The notes: generated by a model not told the origin, from the sequence alone. DNA of 64,000 nucleotides from Glandiceps talaboti (GCF_964340395.1 NC_135558.1:21522371-21586370), one strand, 5' to 3'; counted from the stretch's first letter, positions 24,561 through 38,737 are shown. Numbers and translations: made by a program.

Positions 24561-24899
24561 AATGTGAATTTTGTTTAATCTTGTCTCTTGGCTCTCTTCG
24601 TTGGTGTAAACACACATGTGTTTTTGTAATTTGTACTTCAAGCACTTGTTAAATGAGAATGTTAAAAGACACAATCTTTTGTCATTAGAAAAATTTTGGA
24701 TATTGCAAAGAGATATAGTCATATAACTTAAATCATGGATAATATTAATAAGTAATAAAATGTAAAATGAACAGAAAACCAGTGTGGACTTCTATATATC
24801 TGACAATTTTACATGTTATACACAGAGTGAAGCTAGCATGTAAGTGGTGAATGATTTCATTTTATTTGATTCAGTTTTATTTTTTGTTGTTGAATGAGA

Positions 24900-25010
24900 C
24901 TGATTTTAGGGAGCGATCAGATTTTACGCTGACTTTTTGTTCACCCCACCCCTGCTGACAAATAAAAAAACACTGCCCCCCCCCCACATCTGTTGACAAG
25001 AAATATTCTT
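24900..25010. repeat. Repeat end with 'gggagcgatcag' motif
   Basis: The string ttagggagcgatcag at about 24906 is followed by a segment with C-rich runs. The same string occurs in reverse complement at about 55723-55737, also next to C/G-rich runs, marking a shared dispersed repeat end. The rest of the element could not be delimited. Confidence 0.5.
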
Positions 25011-25599
25011 GTTCTTTCTTGCAATATATAAAGCTCTTTAGGCAGGAACCCTATGAGAAGTATGATTGTCTGTTCATAGCTGTGCAAAATATTCATGGTT
25101 TTAGTAACCAAAAGTTCTAGGATATCTCTTACATTGAGTGAACTATTATCATTATAGATTAATTCAGCTAATTATAAAGTACATTATTAGAAATGAAATT
25201 AACATAATTGTAAACCTAGGGGTTTCAGTAAGTTTCAAAGTAGGGAGAGAACTTGAAAAAGTGTCGGGAGAAGTGCATGCTATGCCCATGCGTGCATGCT
25301 ATACAAGTGGGAGGGGGTGTCCCCCTCCCATGGTAAGATCTTTTGAAAAATGAACACCTTTTGGAGGCCATTTAGAGCACCATTCATAAGTAAAACACAA
25401 CTTAGTTATATCATAAAAGTATCACTAATTTTAGGGTTTCAAAAGTTTAAATCATTTCAAGTCATATTGACACAAATCATAATGAAATGATCAAGTACAA
25501 AGTATAGTATAGTTTGTTTTATTTATTTACTTGCCCTATGTGGGCTTACCAAGTGAACATTTTGTTCAATACAAATACATCCCCTGGGCTTATAATAGT

Positions 25600-28500
25600 G
25601 TATGACTATAGACTATATACTATATACTATGCTATGCTATATACTATATACTATATTATACTATACTATATACTGTACTATACAATATACTGTACAATAC
25701 TATACTGTAATATTCTATACCTATACTATATTATATAGTATATAGTCTAGTATGGTAGTCTAGTATAGTAGAGTATAGTAATGTATACTATATGGTATAT
25801 AGTCGTGTAGTATAGTAGAGTATAGTATATGGTATATAGTATAGTGTAGGTTATAGTATAGCATACTATAGCATACCTATACTATTGTATATAGTATATA
25901 GTCAAGCATAGTATCATATAAAATTAGTATAGTATAGTATAGTATAGTATAGTCAAGTATAGTTTCGTATAAAATTAGTATAGTATAGTATAGTATAGTA
26001 TAGTATAGTATAGTATAGTATAGTATAGGATAGTATAATCTAGTATAGTATAGTATGGTATAATATAGTAGTGTATAGTAGAGTATATTGAATATAGCAT
26101 AGTGTAGTGTTGCATAGTATAGTATATAGGCAAGTGTAGTATATAGTATAATATAGTATATTATATAGTAGAGTATATAGTATAGTATAGTGTATCATAT
26201 ATATTATAGCATAGGATAGTATTGTATAGTATATGGTATATTATACTATACTGTACTATATAGTAGACTATGATATATACTATACACTGTACTATATAGT
26301 ATACTACACTATATTATACTATATACTATACTATACTATACTATATACTATAGTATACTATACTATACTATATATTATACTATGCTATATACTATATATT
26401 AAACTATACTGTACTGTACTATATACTACACTATGCTATTAACTATGTATTTAACTATGCTATATACTATATACTATAATATACTAAACTAGACTATGCT
26501 ATACTATATACTATACTAGACTGTACTATATACTATACTAGACTATACTATACTAGACTATACTATGCTATGCTATACTATACTATATACTACACTACAC
26601 TATACTATATACTCTACTCTAATATTCTATACTATACTATTCTATACTATACTATATACTAGACTATGCCATATACTGTACTATATACTACACTATACTA
26701 TACTATTCTATACTATACTATACTATATACTACACTATGCTATATACTCGTATACTATATACTATACTATATACTGTACTATATACTTGTCTTTACGATA
26801 AAATATATACTATACTATACAATACTATACTATATACTAGACTATACTATGCTATACTGTACTATATACTAGACTATGCTATATACTGTATACTGTACTA
26901 TATATTTTAATATACTATATATGATAAACTATATTATACTATACACTATACTATACAATATACACTGTACTATACTATACTATACTATGCTATATACTAG
27001 ACTATACTATATACTATATTCTGTACTATATACTATACTATACTGTACTATGCTATACTATGCTATACTATACTATATACTATACTATATTATACTATAC
27101 ACTATACTGTACAATATACACTGTACTATACTATACTATACTATGATATATACTAGACTACGCTATATACTATATACTGTACTATATACTAGACTATACT
27201 ATCTAATGTACTATATACTATGCTATACTATACTATATACTACACTGCACTATACTATATACTCTACTCTAGTATACTATGCTATTCTATACTATACTAT
27301 ATACTAGACTATGCTATATACTGTACTATATACTACACTATACTTTAATATACTATACCATGCTATACTCTACTATATACTAAACTATGCTATATACTGT
27401 ATACTGTACTATATATTATACTATACACTATAAACTATATTATACTATACACTATACTATACAATGCTATATACTAGACTATGCTATATACTATATACTG
27501 TACTATATACTATAATATACTCTACTGTACTATACTATATACTATACTATACTATATACTAGACTACACTATATACTATACTATGCTATATACTATATAC
27601 TACACATTATACTATACTATACTGTACTGTACTCTACTGTACTATACTATATTATACTATATTATACTGTACTATACTATACTATACTATATAGTATAGT
27701 ATACAATACTGTACTATACTATATACTAGACTATACTATATTCTGTACTATATATTATACTATACTATATTATACTATACTATACTATATTATGCTATAC
27801 TATACTATACTAGACTATACTATACTATATACTATACTATACTATACTATACTATACTATACTGTATTATGCTATACTATACTATATACTAGACTATGCT
27901 TTATAATATATTCTTTACTATATACTATACTATACACTAGACTGTGCTATATACTATATATTGTACTATATGCTATACTATACTATACTATATTATACTA
28001 TAATATACTATACTATACTGCACTATATACTAGACTATGCTATATACTATACACTACACTATACTATACTATTCTATACTATATTATACTATATACTAGA
28101 CTATGCTATATACTGTACTATATACTGTACTATATACTTGTCTTTACTATATACTATACTATATACTATATACTAGACCATTCTATACTGTACTGTACTA
28201 TATACTATACTATACTATACTATACTATACTATACTATACTATACTATACTATACTAAATACTAGACTACACTATATACTATACTATGCTCTATACTATG
28301 TACCATACTATACTATACTATACTAAGCTATATACTGTACTATATAGTATACTATGCTATATCATACTATACTATACTATACTCTACTATACTATACTAT
28401 ACTATACTTTTCTACATACTATACAATACTATATACTATACTATACTAGACTATACTATATAATAGACTGTGCTATATACTATATATTGTACTATATACT

Positions 28501-28616
28501 ATACTATACTATACTATATTATACTGTACTATACTATACCATACTATATAGTATAGTATACAATACTATACTGTATTATACTATACTATACTAGACTATA
28601 CTATATTCTGTACTAT
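25600..28616. repeat. ACTAT-type pentanucleotide satellite, left half
   Basis: About 3 kb of 5-bp units (TATAC/ACTAT and variants). From about 25735 to 26230 the orientation flips to AGTAT; before and after, the plus strand reads ACTAT. A marker segment acttgtctttac recurs (about 26785, 28136), showing longer higher-order units. Long open frames (YTILYYTIL type) are repeat artefacts. Confidence 0.95.
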
Positions 28617-28669
28617 CCCTCACCAAACAGGAAAGCTTCCATTAGCTCTCAGAAAGCTGTCAAAGACTA

Positions 28670-29115
28670 CCCTTCGATAGCTATCCAAGGAAGACTTTTG
28701 ATAGCTATCATCAAGGTGGTGATAACCCTCAGACACAGTAGAGGCAGGTATCTACTTAGCCATTGAGAGCTAGTTAGCCTTCCGATAGCTATACCTTAGC
28801 TCTGTGAGAGCACGAATTATTTAAATGAGAAGGCTAACTTAGCCGTCGATAGCTATCATTGATAGCTATCATTTTATGTAAATGAGGTGGATTGCTCAGC
28901 CATTGATAGCTATCATATACCCGTAGATAGCTATTTTCCTATTGATAGCTATCCATTCTTAGGGGGTATTTTACATGAAGAGAGATATATAGCTAAGCCT
29001 TCCGATAGCTATTCTCAGAACACGAATTAGCCTTCCGATAGCTATTCTCAGAGCATGAACTATGATAAGAGAAGGCTTACTTACCATCTGATAGCTATCA
29101 TGTACCTGCTGATAG
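28670..29115. repeat. Subterminal GATAGCTATC palindrome cluster, left
   Basis: At least nine copies of GATAGCTAT, most continuing to the perfect 10-bp palindrome GATAGCTATC, occur within about 450 bp (for example near 28675, 28697, 28790, 28843, 28857, 28905, 29005, 29036, 29090). Spacing is irregular. Confidence 0.9.
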
Positions 29116-29902
29116 ATATTCTGTTCAAGTTATTGTACTTGTCAAAATATCCAACCTTGAGTGTACGAGTGTCTGTCAGTTGCAAGCCAAGTATGCTTCA
29201 ATAATAAACTGGATAGCAACCACTCTTACCATCAAGATGTAGTAGAGAAATATGCACTAGCAACTTAGTAAATGATTGTTAGCTGGGATCTTTAAATAGC
29301 TACAAATACCTTGACTATCAAACAATATTTTCACCAAAATGCACAAAGTTCTGTAAGTAGAAGCCATACAAAAGCATATACCACTGTAAACGAACCAAAT
29401 TTAAGTGATAATACTACATTTATTTCATTTAAAAAAAAAATCAGATTGGTGCAACACATATCTGATAATAGGAACCATTGAAAATCAGAATCGACGTTGT
29501 TTGAAATATAAATGTCAGGAGAGGCAGTATAAGGAACAACAGCTCAATAAGACAATCAAAAGTTACAAATAATGTAATTGGAAATCAATATTGTACCATA
29601 GTTCAATAAGTCAGAAGAAGACATTGAAACATTTTCTCAAAATAATGAATGTTACAAAAATGTCACTTATTATCAATATTGAACACAGAACAGTATTTCA
29701 AATTTAGGCACTGAAACTCATTGAAAGTCCATATGTCTTCATGAACAATCTCACCAATACGCTAGATTTTTTTTTTTTTTTTTTTTTTTTTTTGGGGGGG
29801 GGGTCAATTTTTTTCCTCTTTATATTTACTTTTTTTTTCAATTAAAGCATTTCAGTACCATTTTGAATTACCGACCTCTGCTGGGATTTTTTCATTGAAA
29901 GT

Positions 29903-29908
29903 TTTATT
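29903..29908 (-). terminator. Polyadenylation signal of the BEN-domain gene
   Basis: The minus strand reads AATAAA six bases after the TGA at 29916-29914. The position supports 29954-29914 as a terminal exon, although a signal this close to the stop is common by chance in AT-rich DNA. Confidence 0.5.
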
Positions 29909-29913
29909 AGGCA

Positions 29914-31071
29914 TCACGTCCAAGTTGTATCTTTAGCTTTTGCAGCAAGGTACACTGAAAAGAAAAAGAAAATATATATAATCACTCAAGAGTATGATAC
30001 CAATGTATGTAAATATACACAAAAGTTTAGAAACTGCTGATACATGTACATGTAGGCACATGGAGTAATTTTGTGGTACATTTTCTTGTACAACTACACC
30101 AAATACATTCCACTTTTGCTGTTTTAATTTCATGAATTGTATGTGGTACATTTAGGAAATAATTGTTCATTTTGAAAAAATATATTGTAACAAGATCAGT
30201 TCACAGATACAAGATTTGCAATATTATTAGAAATTACCTATCATAATTTTATATAAATATATATATAAATATAACATACCTCTGACTGTATCAATATTAT
30301 GAACATCTAGGACAGGTAAGTTGTGCCGCTCCTTGCCTCTCCTTAAACCCTGACACCACAGCTATTCATTAGTTCTTGCCTTGTAAAAACAAGGCCAAGA
30401 ACAGAATTCATGAGCGATCCTGAAATATATTGAAAATACATGCAAGATATATGAAACCTCAGGCAGTAATACACTTTTTAAATCACATCTTAATGTGTCA
30501 ACACAGACTCTCCCAGAATTCTTCCATAATAAAGGAGGATTCATGTTTAAATTTGAGGTTAAACATAGAACTTGTCATCTAGAAACCGTTAATTTCACAA
30601 TACACACCAAGATTGTGGTTATACACTCCAACTTTCAGCACAATCTACCTAAATGAGGAGTTGGCATTGAAGTAGTTTGCTCAAAAAATCAACTCTTAAT
30701 GTTAAATCATTCACATTGTTTACATATAACATGTAAAAGGAGAAGATTCAAAGAATTTCATACTCAACCCCCCACCCCACCCCACCCATCTCTACTTGTT
30801 TAATGTTCACTGTTTATCAAGAATTATTTTGCTATGATGCAGCAAGATTAACACTTTGTTAGAAATTCATCAGTCACTTACAAATGTGTTATTTGTCCCA
30901 CTCATGTATGGTGACCACACAAGTTATTATTGAAATCAACTCACCAAGATAATCCTTAGCTTTAGCAGCATTATTTTCTGCATCGAACAGACCAACAGAA
31001 CTAACTTTTACATCACTATACTCAACAGGGTGTTCTGTTAGAATCACAAGTGGTCTCATGGACTTTGTACC
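29914..31071 (-). pseudogene. BEN-domain protein gene, 3' exons, one frame break
   Basis: Minus-strand exons are 31071-30945, 30419-30280 and 29954-29914, with clean GT-AG borders (acceptors tctccacag, atatttcag, cttttcag; donors gtgagt, gtatgt). Exon 1 encodes a segment with PVEYSDVKVSSVGLFDAENN. Exon 2 gives SLMNSVLGLVFTRQELMNSC, then after a one-base break GKERHNLPVLDVHNIDTV; exon 3 gives YLAAKAKDTTWT and a stop. LLxxLFTRxEL ... S ... G ... LD ... I is the core pattern of the BEN domain, a DNA-binding and protein-interaction module of chromatin factors. An AATAAA follows the stop at 29903-29908. The frame break lies in a run of C (plus strand) near 30346, so it may be a sequencing indel or a real lesion. 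Upstream exons are not secure. Confidence 0.6.
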
Positions 31072-31284
31072 CTGTGGAGATAAACAGACAAAATTATAGT
31101 GCCAGTTACAACTCGACATACAATTTGTTCAGTGTCTTCTACAATGAAGTGTTACTTTCATACATGTCAGACTATAATTGATTGTTCTATTCTATTCTAA
31201 GCTTAGAGAAAACACAACTAATATTGCACAAAAAATATTGCATAGGCCATCGTAACACCGTTCCATAAAGAGTGTAAAAACTTA

Positions 31285-31500
31285 AAGTATTACAATCAAT
31301 CAATCTTTATTACGTAACATCATGCTTTAGCGAGCATGGTAAAGCATACAAAGATAAGTAAATAAAATACAGAAAAAGTATGCATTCACTGCCATATTTG
31401 ACACATCTCAGTCCATGTGTTGGAGTTCTCAGAGTGCATATTCCAAGAGCTAGGATCTACTGTGCTGTTCATGGCAATCAGTGTAAGGAAATCTCAGAAA
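31285..31500 (-). mobile_element. LINE 3' tail inside a BEN-gene intron or upstream region
   Basis: On the minus strand the segment ends with a TATGCTTTACCATGCT string, then CATGATGTTACGTAATAAAG and GATTGATTG. The same tail is found at about 61340-61400 (plus strand) and, shorter, at 15345-15400 (minus). It marks a LINE insertion of the family annotated at 15.3-16.7 kb. Confidence 0.65.
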
Positions 31501-32039
31501 AGGTTCAGTAAATTTAGACAGTGACAAAGTAATTCTACATTAAGGCTAAGAAAAAAATAAAGCAGTTAATCATGGATTTCTCGACTGCACAAGGCATGCA
31601 ATACTGAGTAAATATTACTTACTTGGTCACTTTGGCGAGTGGAACACCACAATCCCGTCGTAAAATTCAGAAATAAACACGTATTTCCCGCTGTTATCGA
31701 GTTACTTGACAGGGAATTCACATTGTAAGGTTGCTGCTATAGGCATGTCATTTCCTAAGAGATCTACCTTGGTCAACCATACTTCCCTCTCTTTACACAT
31801 GTTACATAATGTTAACGGTCAATGACCAGTTTGGTTGTTTGTTAAATGTAAACTCCTCTGCTCATCCACCGTACGCATGTTCATTATAATGACAGCCTTC
31901 AAGGAGAACTTACACCGTATTAAAATGATGCCTGTTGCGAATAATTTGGTTTTATGAGCGCAGTGATCAAGCAAAAGCAACACTGATCAAGCGAAACGCA
32001 TGAATGTCTTCAAGCTTCTACTTCTAGTCCATGGCAAAA

Positions 32040-32410
32040 TGCTGAGACTCTAGAAGATTGCTCAAAAGGGGGGGGGGAGGGGGGGTACCTTGTAGTTCCA
32101 TTTTATTTTTATTTTATTTTATTTTATTTTTTTAAGACTAGAAGATTGTTTTACAGGCGTTGGGGGGGGTACCTTGTAGTTCCATTTTTATTTTATTTTA
32201 TTTTATTTTTTTAAGACTAGAAGATTGTTTTACAGGCGTTGGGGGGGGGGTAGCTTGTAGTTTCATTTTATTTTTATTTTTTAACATTTTATTTTAACTT
32301 GTTCCATTTTATTTTTATTTTTTAACATTTTTTTAAGATTATAAGATTTTTTATAGGCGGGAGGGTATAGCTTGTAGTTCTTTTTTTATTTTTTTTATTT
32401 TTTTGAGAAA
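32040..32410. repeat. About 85-bp G-run/T-rich minisatellite, 3-4 copies
   Basis: The units share actagaagattgttttacag, a G-run of 8-12, ta(c/g)cttgtagttcc, then ATTTT repeats. Copy ends vary in homopolymer length. It lies inside the 28.6-33.1 kb element. Confidence 0.85.
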
Positions 32411-32679
32411 CACTTACATTACACTAGATGAATCGCAACTCATTAGTCCAATTTATGAAAATACATGGGTTTAAAATTCAAATTCTGTTGGTAATTATTA
32501 ATAATCGACTTCTTTACTGTCATATTGACAAGGCTGGACTTTTGTACAAATTGGTAATTGCACTTTAAGTGCCAACAACTTGCACCTTCAAGTTCTATCC
32601 AGAGCTTTATATCAGTCAATGTTTCATCATGCCTCTGTCGATGGCTTGCTTTTTACTTTGCTCACATATGGCTGTTAAT

Positions 32680-33040
32680 ATTTCTGATAGCTATTATGTG
32701 GATGCCTGTTTTAGCCTTCACAACTTGTTACCTTACCCATCGAAGGCTGTGATAGCTTCGAAGGATAAGGGGGGTTTAGCCTTCACATCTTTCTCAATGA
32801 GCCTTCAATAGCTGTGATAGCTATCGGAGGCTTAATTTTTACCTTAGCCCTCTGACTTAGCCTTCACAGTCTACCAGTCAATGGCTGTGATAGCTATGAA
32901 GGTTTGGGTTAGCCTTCACATCTTGTTCACTTAGCCATCAATGACTGTTCAGCTTAGCCTTCAATAGCTGTGATAGCTATCGAAAGCTTATTTTTCACCA
33001 AAATTCAGTTTTGAGAGCTATCGGATAGCTATCGGAGAGC
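32680..33040. repeat. Subterminal GATAGCTATC palindrome cluster, right
   Basis: Multiple GATAGCTAT copies (near 32686, 32818, 32890, 32967, 33021) alternate with ttagccttcaca and aatagctgtgatag. This is a counterpart to the left cluster, as expected for paired ends of one element. Confidence 0.85.
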
Positions 33041-33067
33041 TTATTTAGCCCTCCAGTTTGGTGAGGG

Positions 33068-36000
33068 ATATATTATACTATACTATATTATACTATACTA
33101 TATATTATATTATGCTATGCTATACTATACTATATACTATATACTATACTATACTATACTATACTATATACTATATTATGCTATATACTATATACTATAC
33201 ATTGTACTATACTATACTATACTGTACTGTACTGTACTCTACTGTACTATACTATACTATACTATATAGTATAGTATACAATACTGTACTATACTATATA
33301 CTAGACTATACTATATTCTGTACTATATATTATACTATACTATATTATACTATACTATGCTATACTATATTATGCTATACTATACTATACTAGACTATAC
33401 TATACTATATACTATACTATAATACTATACTGTACTATATACTAGACTATGCTATATAATATATTATGTACTATATACTATACTATACTATACTGTACTA
33501 TGCTATACTATGCTATACTATACTATATACTAGACTATGCTATATAATATATTATGTACTATATACTATACTATTCTGTACTGTACTGTACTCTACTGTA
33601 CTAAACTATATTATACTGTACTATACTATACTATAATATACTATATAGTATAGTATACAATACTGTATTATACTATATACTAGACTAGACTATATTCTGT
33701 ACTATATATTATACTATTCTATATTATACTATACTATGCTATACTATATTATGCTATGATATACTATACTAGACTATACTATACTATATACTATACTATA
33801 CTATACTGCACTATATACTAGACTATGATATATAATATATTCTGTACTATATACTATACTATACTATACTATAATATACTATACTATACTGCACTGTATA
33901 CTAGACTATGATATATACTGTACTATATACTACACTATACTATACTATTCTATACTATATTATACTATATACTAGACTATGTTGTATACTGTACTATATA
34001 CTATACTATATACTGTACTTTATACTTGTCTTTACTATATACTATATACTATACTATATACTATATACTAGACTATTATATACGATACTGTACTATATAC
34101 TATACTATACTATACTATACTATACTATACTATACTATACTATATACTAGACTACACTATATACTATACTATGCTCTATACTATGTACCATACTATACTA
34201 TACTATACTAAACTATATACTGTACTATATAGTATACTATGCTATATCATACTATACTATACTATACTCTACTATACTATACTATACTATACTTTACTAT
34301 ATACTATACTATACTATATACTATACTAGACTATATACTAGACTGTGCTATATACTATATATTGTACTATATACTATACTATACTATATTATACTGTACT
34401 ATACTATACCATACTATATAGTATAGTATACAATACTATACTGTATTATACTATACTATACTAGACTATACTATATTCTGTACTATATATTATACTATAC
34501 TATATTATACTATACTATGCTATATTATATTATGCTATGCTATACTATACTATATACTATACTATACTATACTAGACTACACTATATACTATATTATGCT
34601 ATATACTATATACTATACATTGTACTATACTATACTATACTGTACTGTACTGTACTCTACTGTACTATACTATACTATACTATATTATACTGTACTATAC
34701 TATACTATACTATATAGTATAGTATACAATACTGTACTATACTATATACTAGACTATACTATATTCTGTACTATATATTATACAATACTATATTATACTA
34801 TACTATGCTATACTATATTATGCTATACTATACTATACTAGACTATACTATACTATACTATACTATACTGCACTATATACTAGACTATGCTATATACTAT
34901 ACTATATACTACACTATACTATACTATTCTATACTATATTATACTATATACTAGACTATGCTATATACTGTACTATATACTGTACTATATACTATACTAT
35001 ATACTGTACTATATACTTGTCTTTACTATATACTATATACTATACTATATACTATATACTAGACTATTCTATACGATAATGTACTATATAATATACTATA
35101 CTATACTATACTATACTATACTATACTATACTATATTATACTGTACTATACTATACTATATAGTATAGTATACAATACTGTACTATATTATATACTAGAC
35201 TATACTATATTCTGTACTATATATTATACTATACTATATTATACTATACTATGCTATACTATATTATGCTATACTATACTATATACTATACTAAACTATA
35301 CTGTACTATATACTAGACTACGCTATATAAAATATTATGTACTATATACTATACTATACTATACTATACTGTACTATGCTATACTATACTATATACTAGA
35401 CTATGCTATATAATATATTTTTTACTATATACTATACTATACTATACTGTACTATACTATACTATACTATACACTAGACTGTGCTATATACTATATATTG
35501 TACTATATACTATACTATAATATACTATACTATACTGCACTATATACTAGACTATGCTATATACTATACTATATACTACACTATACTATACTATTCTATA
35601 CTATATTATACTATATACTAGACTATGCTATATACTGTACTATATACTGTACTATATACTATACTATATACTGTACTATATACTTGTCTTTACTATATAC
35701 TATATACTATACTATATACTATATACTAGACTATTCTATACGATAATGTACTATATACTATACTATACTATACTATACTATACTATACTATACTATACTA
35801 TACTATACTATATACTAGACTACACTATATACTATATTATGCTCTATACTATGTACCATACCATACTATACTATACTAAACTATATACTGTACTATATAG
35901 TATACTATGCTATATCATACTATACTATACTATACTCTACTATACTATACTATACTTTACTATATACTATACTATACTATATACTATACTATACTAGACT

Positions 36001-37640
36001 ATACTATATACTAGACTAGACTATACTATACTATACTGTACTATATACTATACTATACAATACTATACTATACTATACTATATACTAGACTCAGTATATA
36101 CTATACTATGCTCTATACTATGTACCATACTATACTATAGTATACTAAGCTATATACTAGACTATGCTATATACTGTACTATATACTACACTATACTATA
36201 CTATACTATACTATACCATACTATACTCTACTATATACTAGACTATGCTATATACTGTATACTGTACTATATATTATACTATACTATATACTATAAACTA
36301 TATTATACTATACACTATACTATACAATGCTATATACTAGACTATGTTGTATACTATATTCTGTACTATATACTATACTATACTGTATTGTACTATACTA
36401 TATACTATACTATATATACTAGACTACATTATATACTATACTATGCTATATACCATATACTATACATTGTACTATACTATATTATACTGTACTGTACTCT
36501 ACTGTACTATACTATACTACATTATACTATACTATATTATACTATACTATGCTATACTATATTATGCTATACTATACTATACTATATACTATATACTATA
36601 CATTGTACTATACTATATTATACTGTACTGTACTCTACTGTACTATACTATACTATATTATACTATACTATATTATACTATACTATGCTATACTATATTA
36701 TGCTATACTATACTATACTATATACTATATACTATACAATACTGTACTATACTATATACTAGACTATACTATATTCTGTACTATATATTTTACTATACTA
36801 TATTATACTATACTATGCTATAATATATCACGCTATACTATACTATACTATACTATACTATATACTATACTATAATATACTATACTGCACTATATACTAG
36901 ACTATGCTATATAATATATTCTGTACTATATACTATACTATACTATACTATACTGTACTATGCTATACTATACTATATACTAGACTATGCTATATAATAT
37001 ATTCTTTACTATATACTATACTATACTATACTATACTATACTATACTATACTATACTATACTATACTAAACTATACTATACTATACTATACTATACTATA
37101 CTATACTATACTATACTATACTATACTATACTGCACTATATACTAGACTATGCTATATCCTGTACTATATACTATACTATACTATACTATTCTATACTAT
37201 ACTATATACTAGACTATGCTACATACTGTACTATATACTGTACTATATACTTGTCTTTACTATATACTATACTATATACTATATTCTAGACTATTCTATA
37301 CTATACTGTACTATATACTATACTATACTATACTATACTATACTATACTATACTATACTATACTATACTATATACTAGACTACACTATACACTATACTAT
37401 GCTCTATACTATGTACCATACTATACTATACTATACTAAACTATATACTGTACTATATAGTATACTATACTATATCATACTATACTATACTATACTCTAC
37501 TATACCATACTATACTATACTATACTTTACTATATACTAAACTATACTATATACTATACTATACTATAATATACTATATACTAGACTGTGCTATATACTA
37601 TATATTGTACTATATACTATACTATACTATATTATAATAT
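33068..37640. repeat. ACTAT-type pentanucleotide satellite, right half
   Basis: About 4.6 kb of the same 5-bp units in one main orientation. The marker acttgtctttac recurs near 34023, 35014, 35681 and 37248, inside long shared blocks, so higher-order units of about 0.67 to 1.6 kb have been duplicated. Frames through it are artefacts. Confidence 0.95.
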
Positions 37641-37849
37641 TATCTCGTTTTATTGCCGTTAGATTTTTAAATTCGGAATGCTGCAATTGAGTGTTAACCT
37701 ATTTGTCTTTTAAATTTATGTTTCGCTTCTGTGCTATGATTGGTCTTTTTGGATATAATTGATTTCATATCTCATTGTCTGCTATTACGTCCCAGTGTTT
37801 AGTTATTGCATCTCGTAGATGAGATCCGTTAATATAGAGACTGTATGTT

Positions 37850-38640
37850 GTGTTGAAGACCAATGGGATCTCATTTGTGGGTGTCCAGCGAGATATGTCT
37901 CACACTTGCACAAAGTGTATCATCACATGGCATCAGAAGCTACTGTATGTAGTTCCTGAAAATTGGATACTAGTCACTTTACATGTGGTATGTACACACA
38001 TACTTTGCAGTCTGGCGCAATGCAGTCAGTTGTCGAAGCACTTGACTCGCCAGTTACACAAACAATCGACTATAGCATTCCAAAACCACCACCTGTGCAT
38101 CTCCTAAAACTATTATGTGATTCTCACGAAAAACACATTTAAATTTAAAGGAGAATTCTACACACAAACATGCATGTGCATTGGCTCTTGGGCATCACCC
38201 GAAATAGCCGACATTCCATGAACTGGAAAGTCGCATTATTGAATACTACACGGATAAACTATCACTCTGGACACATTTCAGGGGTGGCGTTTTCATGATA
38301 TTTTGTGGCACCCAAGTTGAACTAAATAATCTGAGTGAAAAAATAAACCAAATACATCCAACTTTCAAATTTTCGTTGGAAAGCTCAGATACGGAAGTAA
38401 CATATCACAATCCACAAATGTCAACGGCACCAATAACACAAAGTATTGGATATCAAAACTCATTCCAATATTTACACAGGTAGTACTGCCGCCCGAACTC
38501 AGTCTTCAAAGGGTCCATTAAGGGTCAAACGATCAGATACATACGAACATGTAGTAACGAAAAAGAATTTCAAAAGAAAATTAAATTCTTCACCTGGAAA
38601 CTGGCGAAAAGAGGCTATAATGAAACAGAAATAAATACTA
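37850..38640 (+). mobile_element. Second PLE lineage, RT fragment, degraded
   Basis: Plus-strand reading across frames gives an RT motif A-like segment (VTLHVV then YTHI, about 37975-38000), AIPKPPPVHLLKLL and FKFKGEFYTQT (about 38080-38175), GSWASPEIADI (about 38185), FRGGVFMIFCGTQVELNN (near 38280-38330), KINQIHPTFKFSLESSDTEV (38340-38400), and in a shifted frame SFQYLHR ... GFIKGQTIRYIRTCSNEKEF (about 38455-38570). This order is that of Penelope-like RTs. It differs in sequence from the PLE at 3.5-4.7 kb. Several frameshifts and stops are present. Confidence 0.75.
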
Positions 38641-38737
38641 GTAACCTGAGTCCACTATCATAATACTGGCATCTCTATTTGATGAACAATACAAGTAAAC
38701 TCTGGGCAAACAAATACGGAAATACAACACTCCTCAG

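Larger units (their letters stand above)
28617..33067. mobile_element. 4,451-bp TIR element inserted in the pentanucleotide array
   Basis: Left end CCCTCACCAAAC (28617) and right end GTTTGGTGAGGG (33067) form a 12-bp perfect terminal inverted repeat, with looser similarity for about 25 bp further. Flanks are the same ACTAT array on both sides. The dinucleotide AT is present at 28615-28616 and 33068-33069, and the implied empty site (ctgtactatatattatac) exists intact at about 27743. The outer 0.5 kb at each end is studded with GATAGCTATC palindromes. The interior holds exons of a BEN-domain gene, a LINE tail and a T-rich minisatellite. No transposase was recognised, so it is non-autonomous or of an unfamiliar type. 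Confidence 0.75.

Noticed and set aside
25514-37569. Dozens of YTILYYTIL-type open frames of 60-160 residues
   Set aside because: They are translations of the ACTAT pentanucleotide array; composition follows the repeat and no domain is present.
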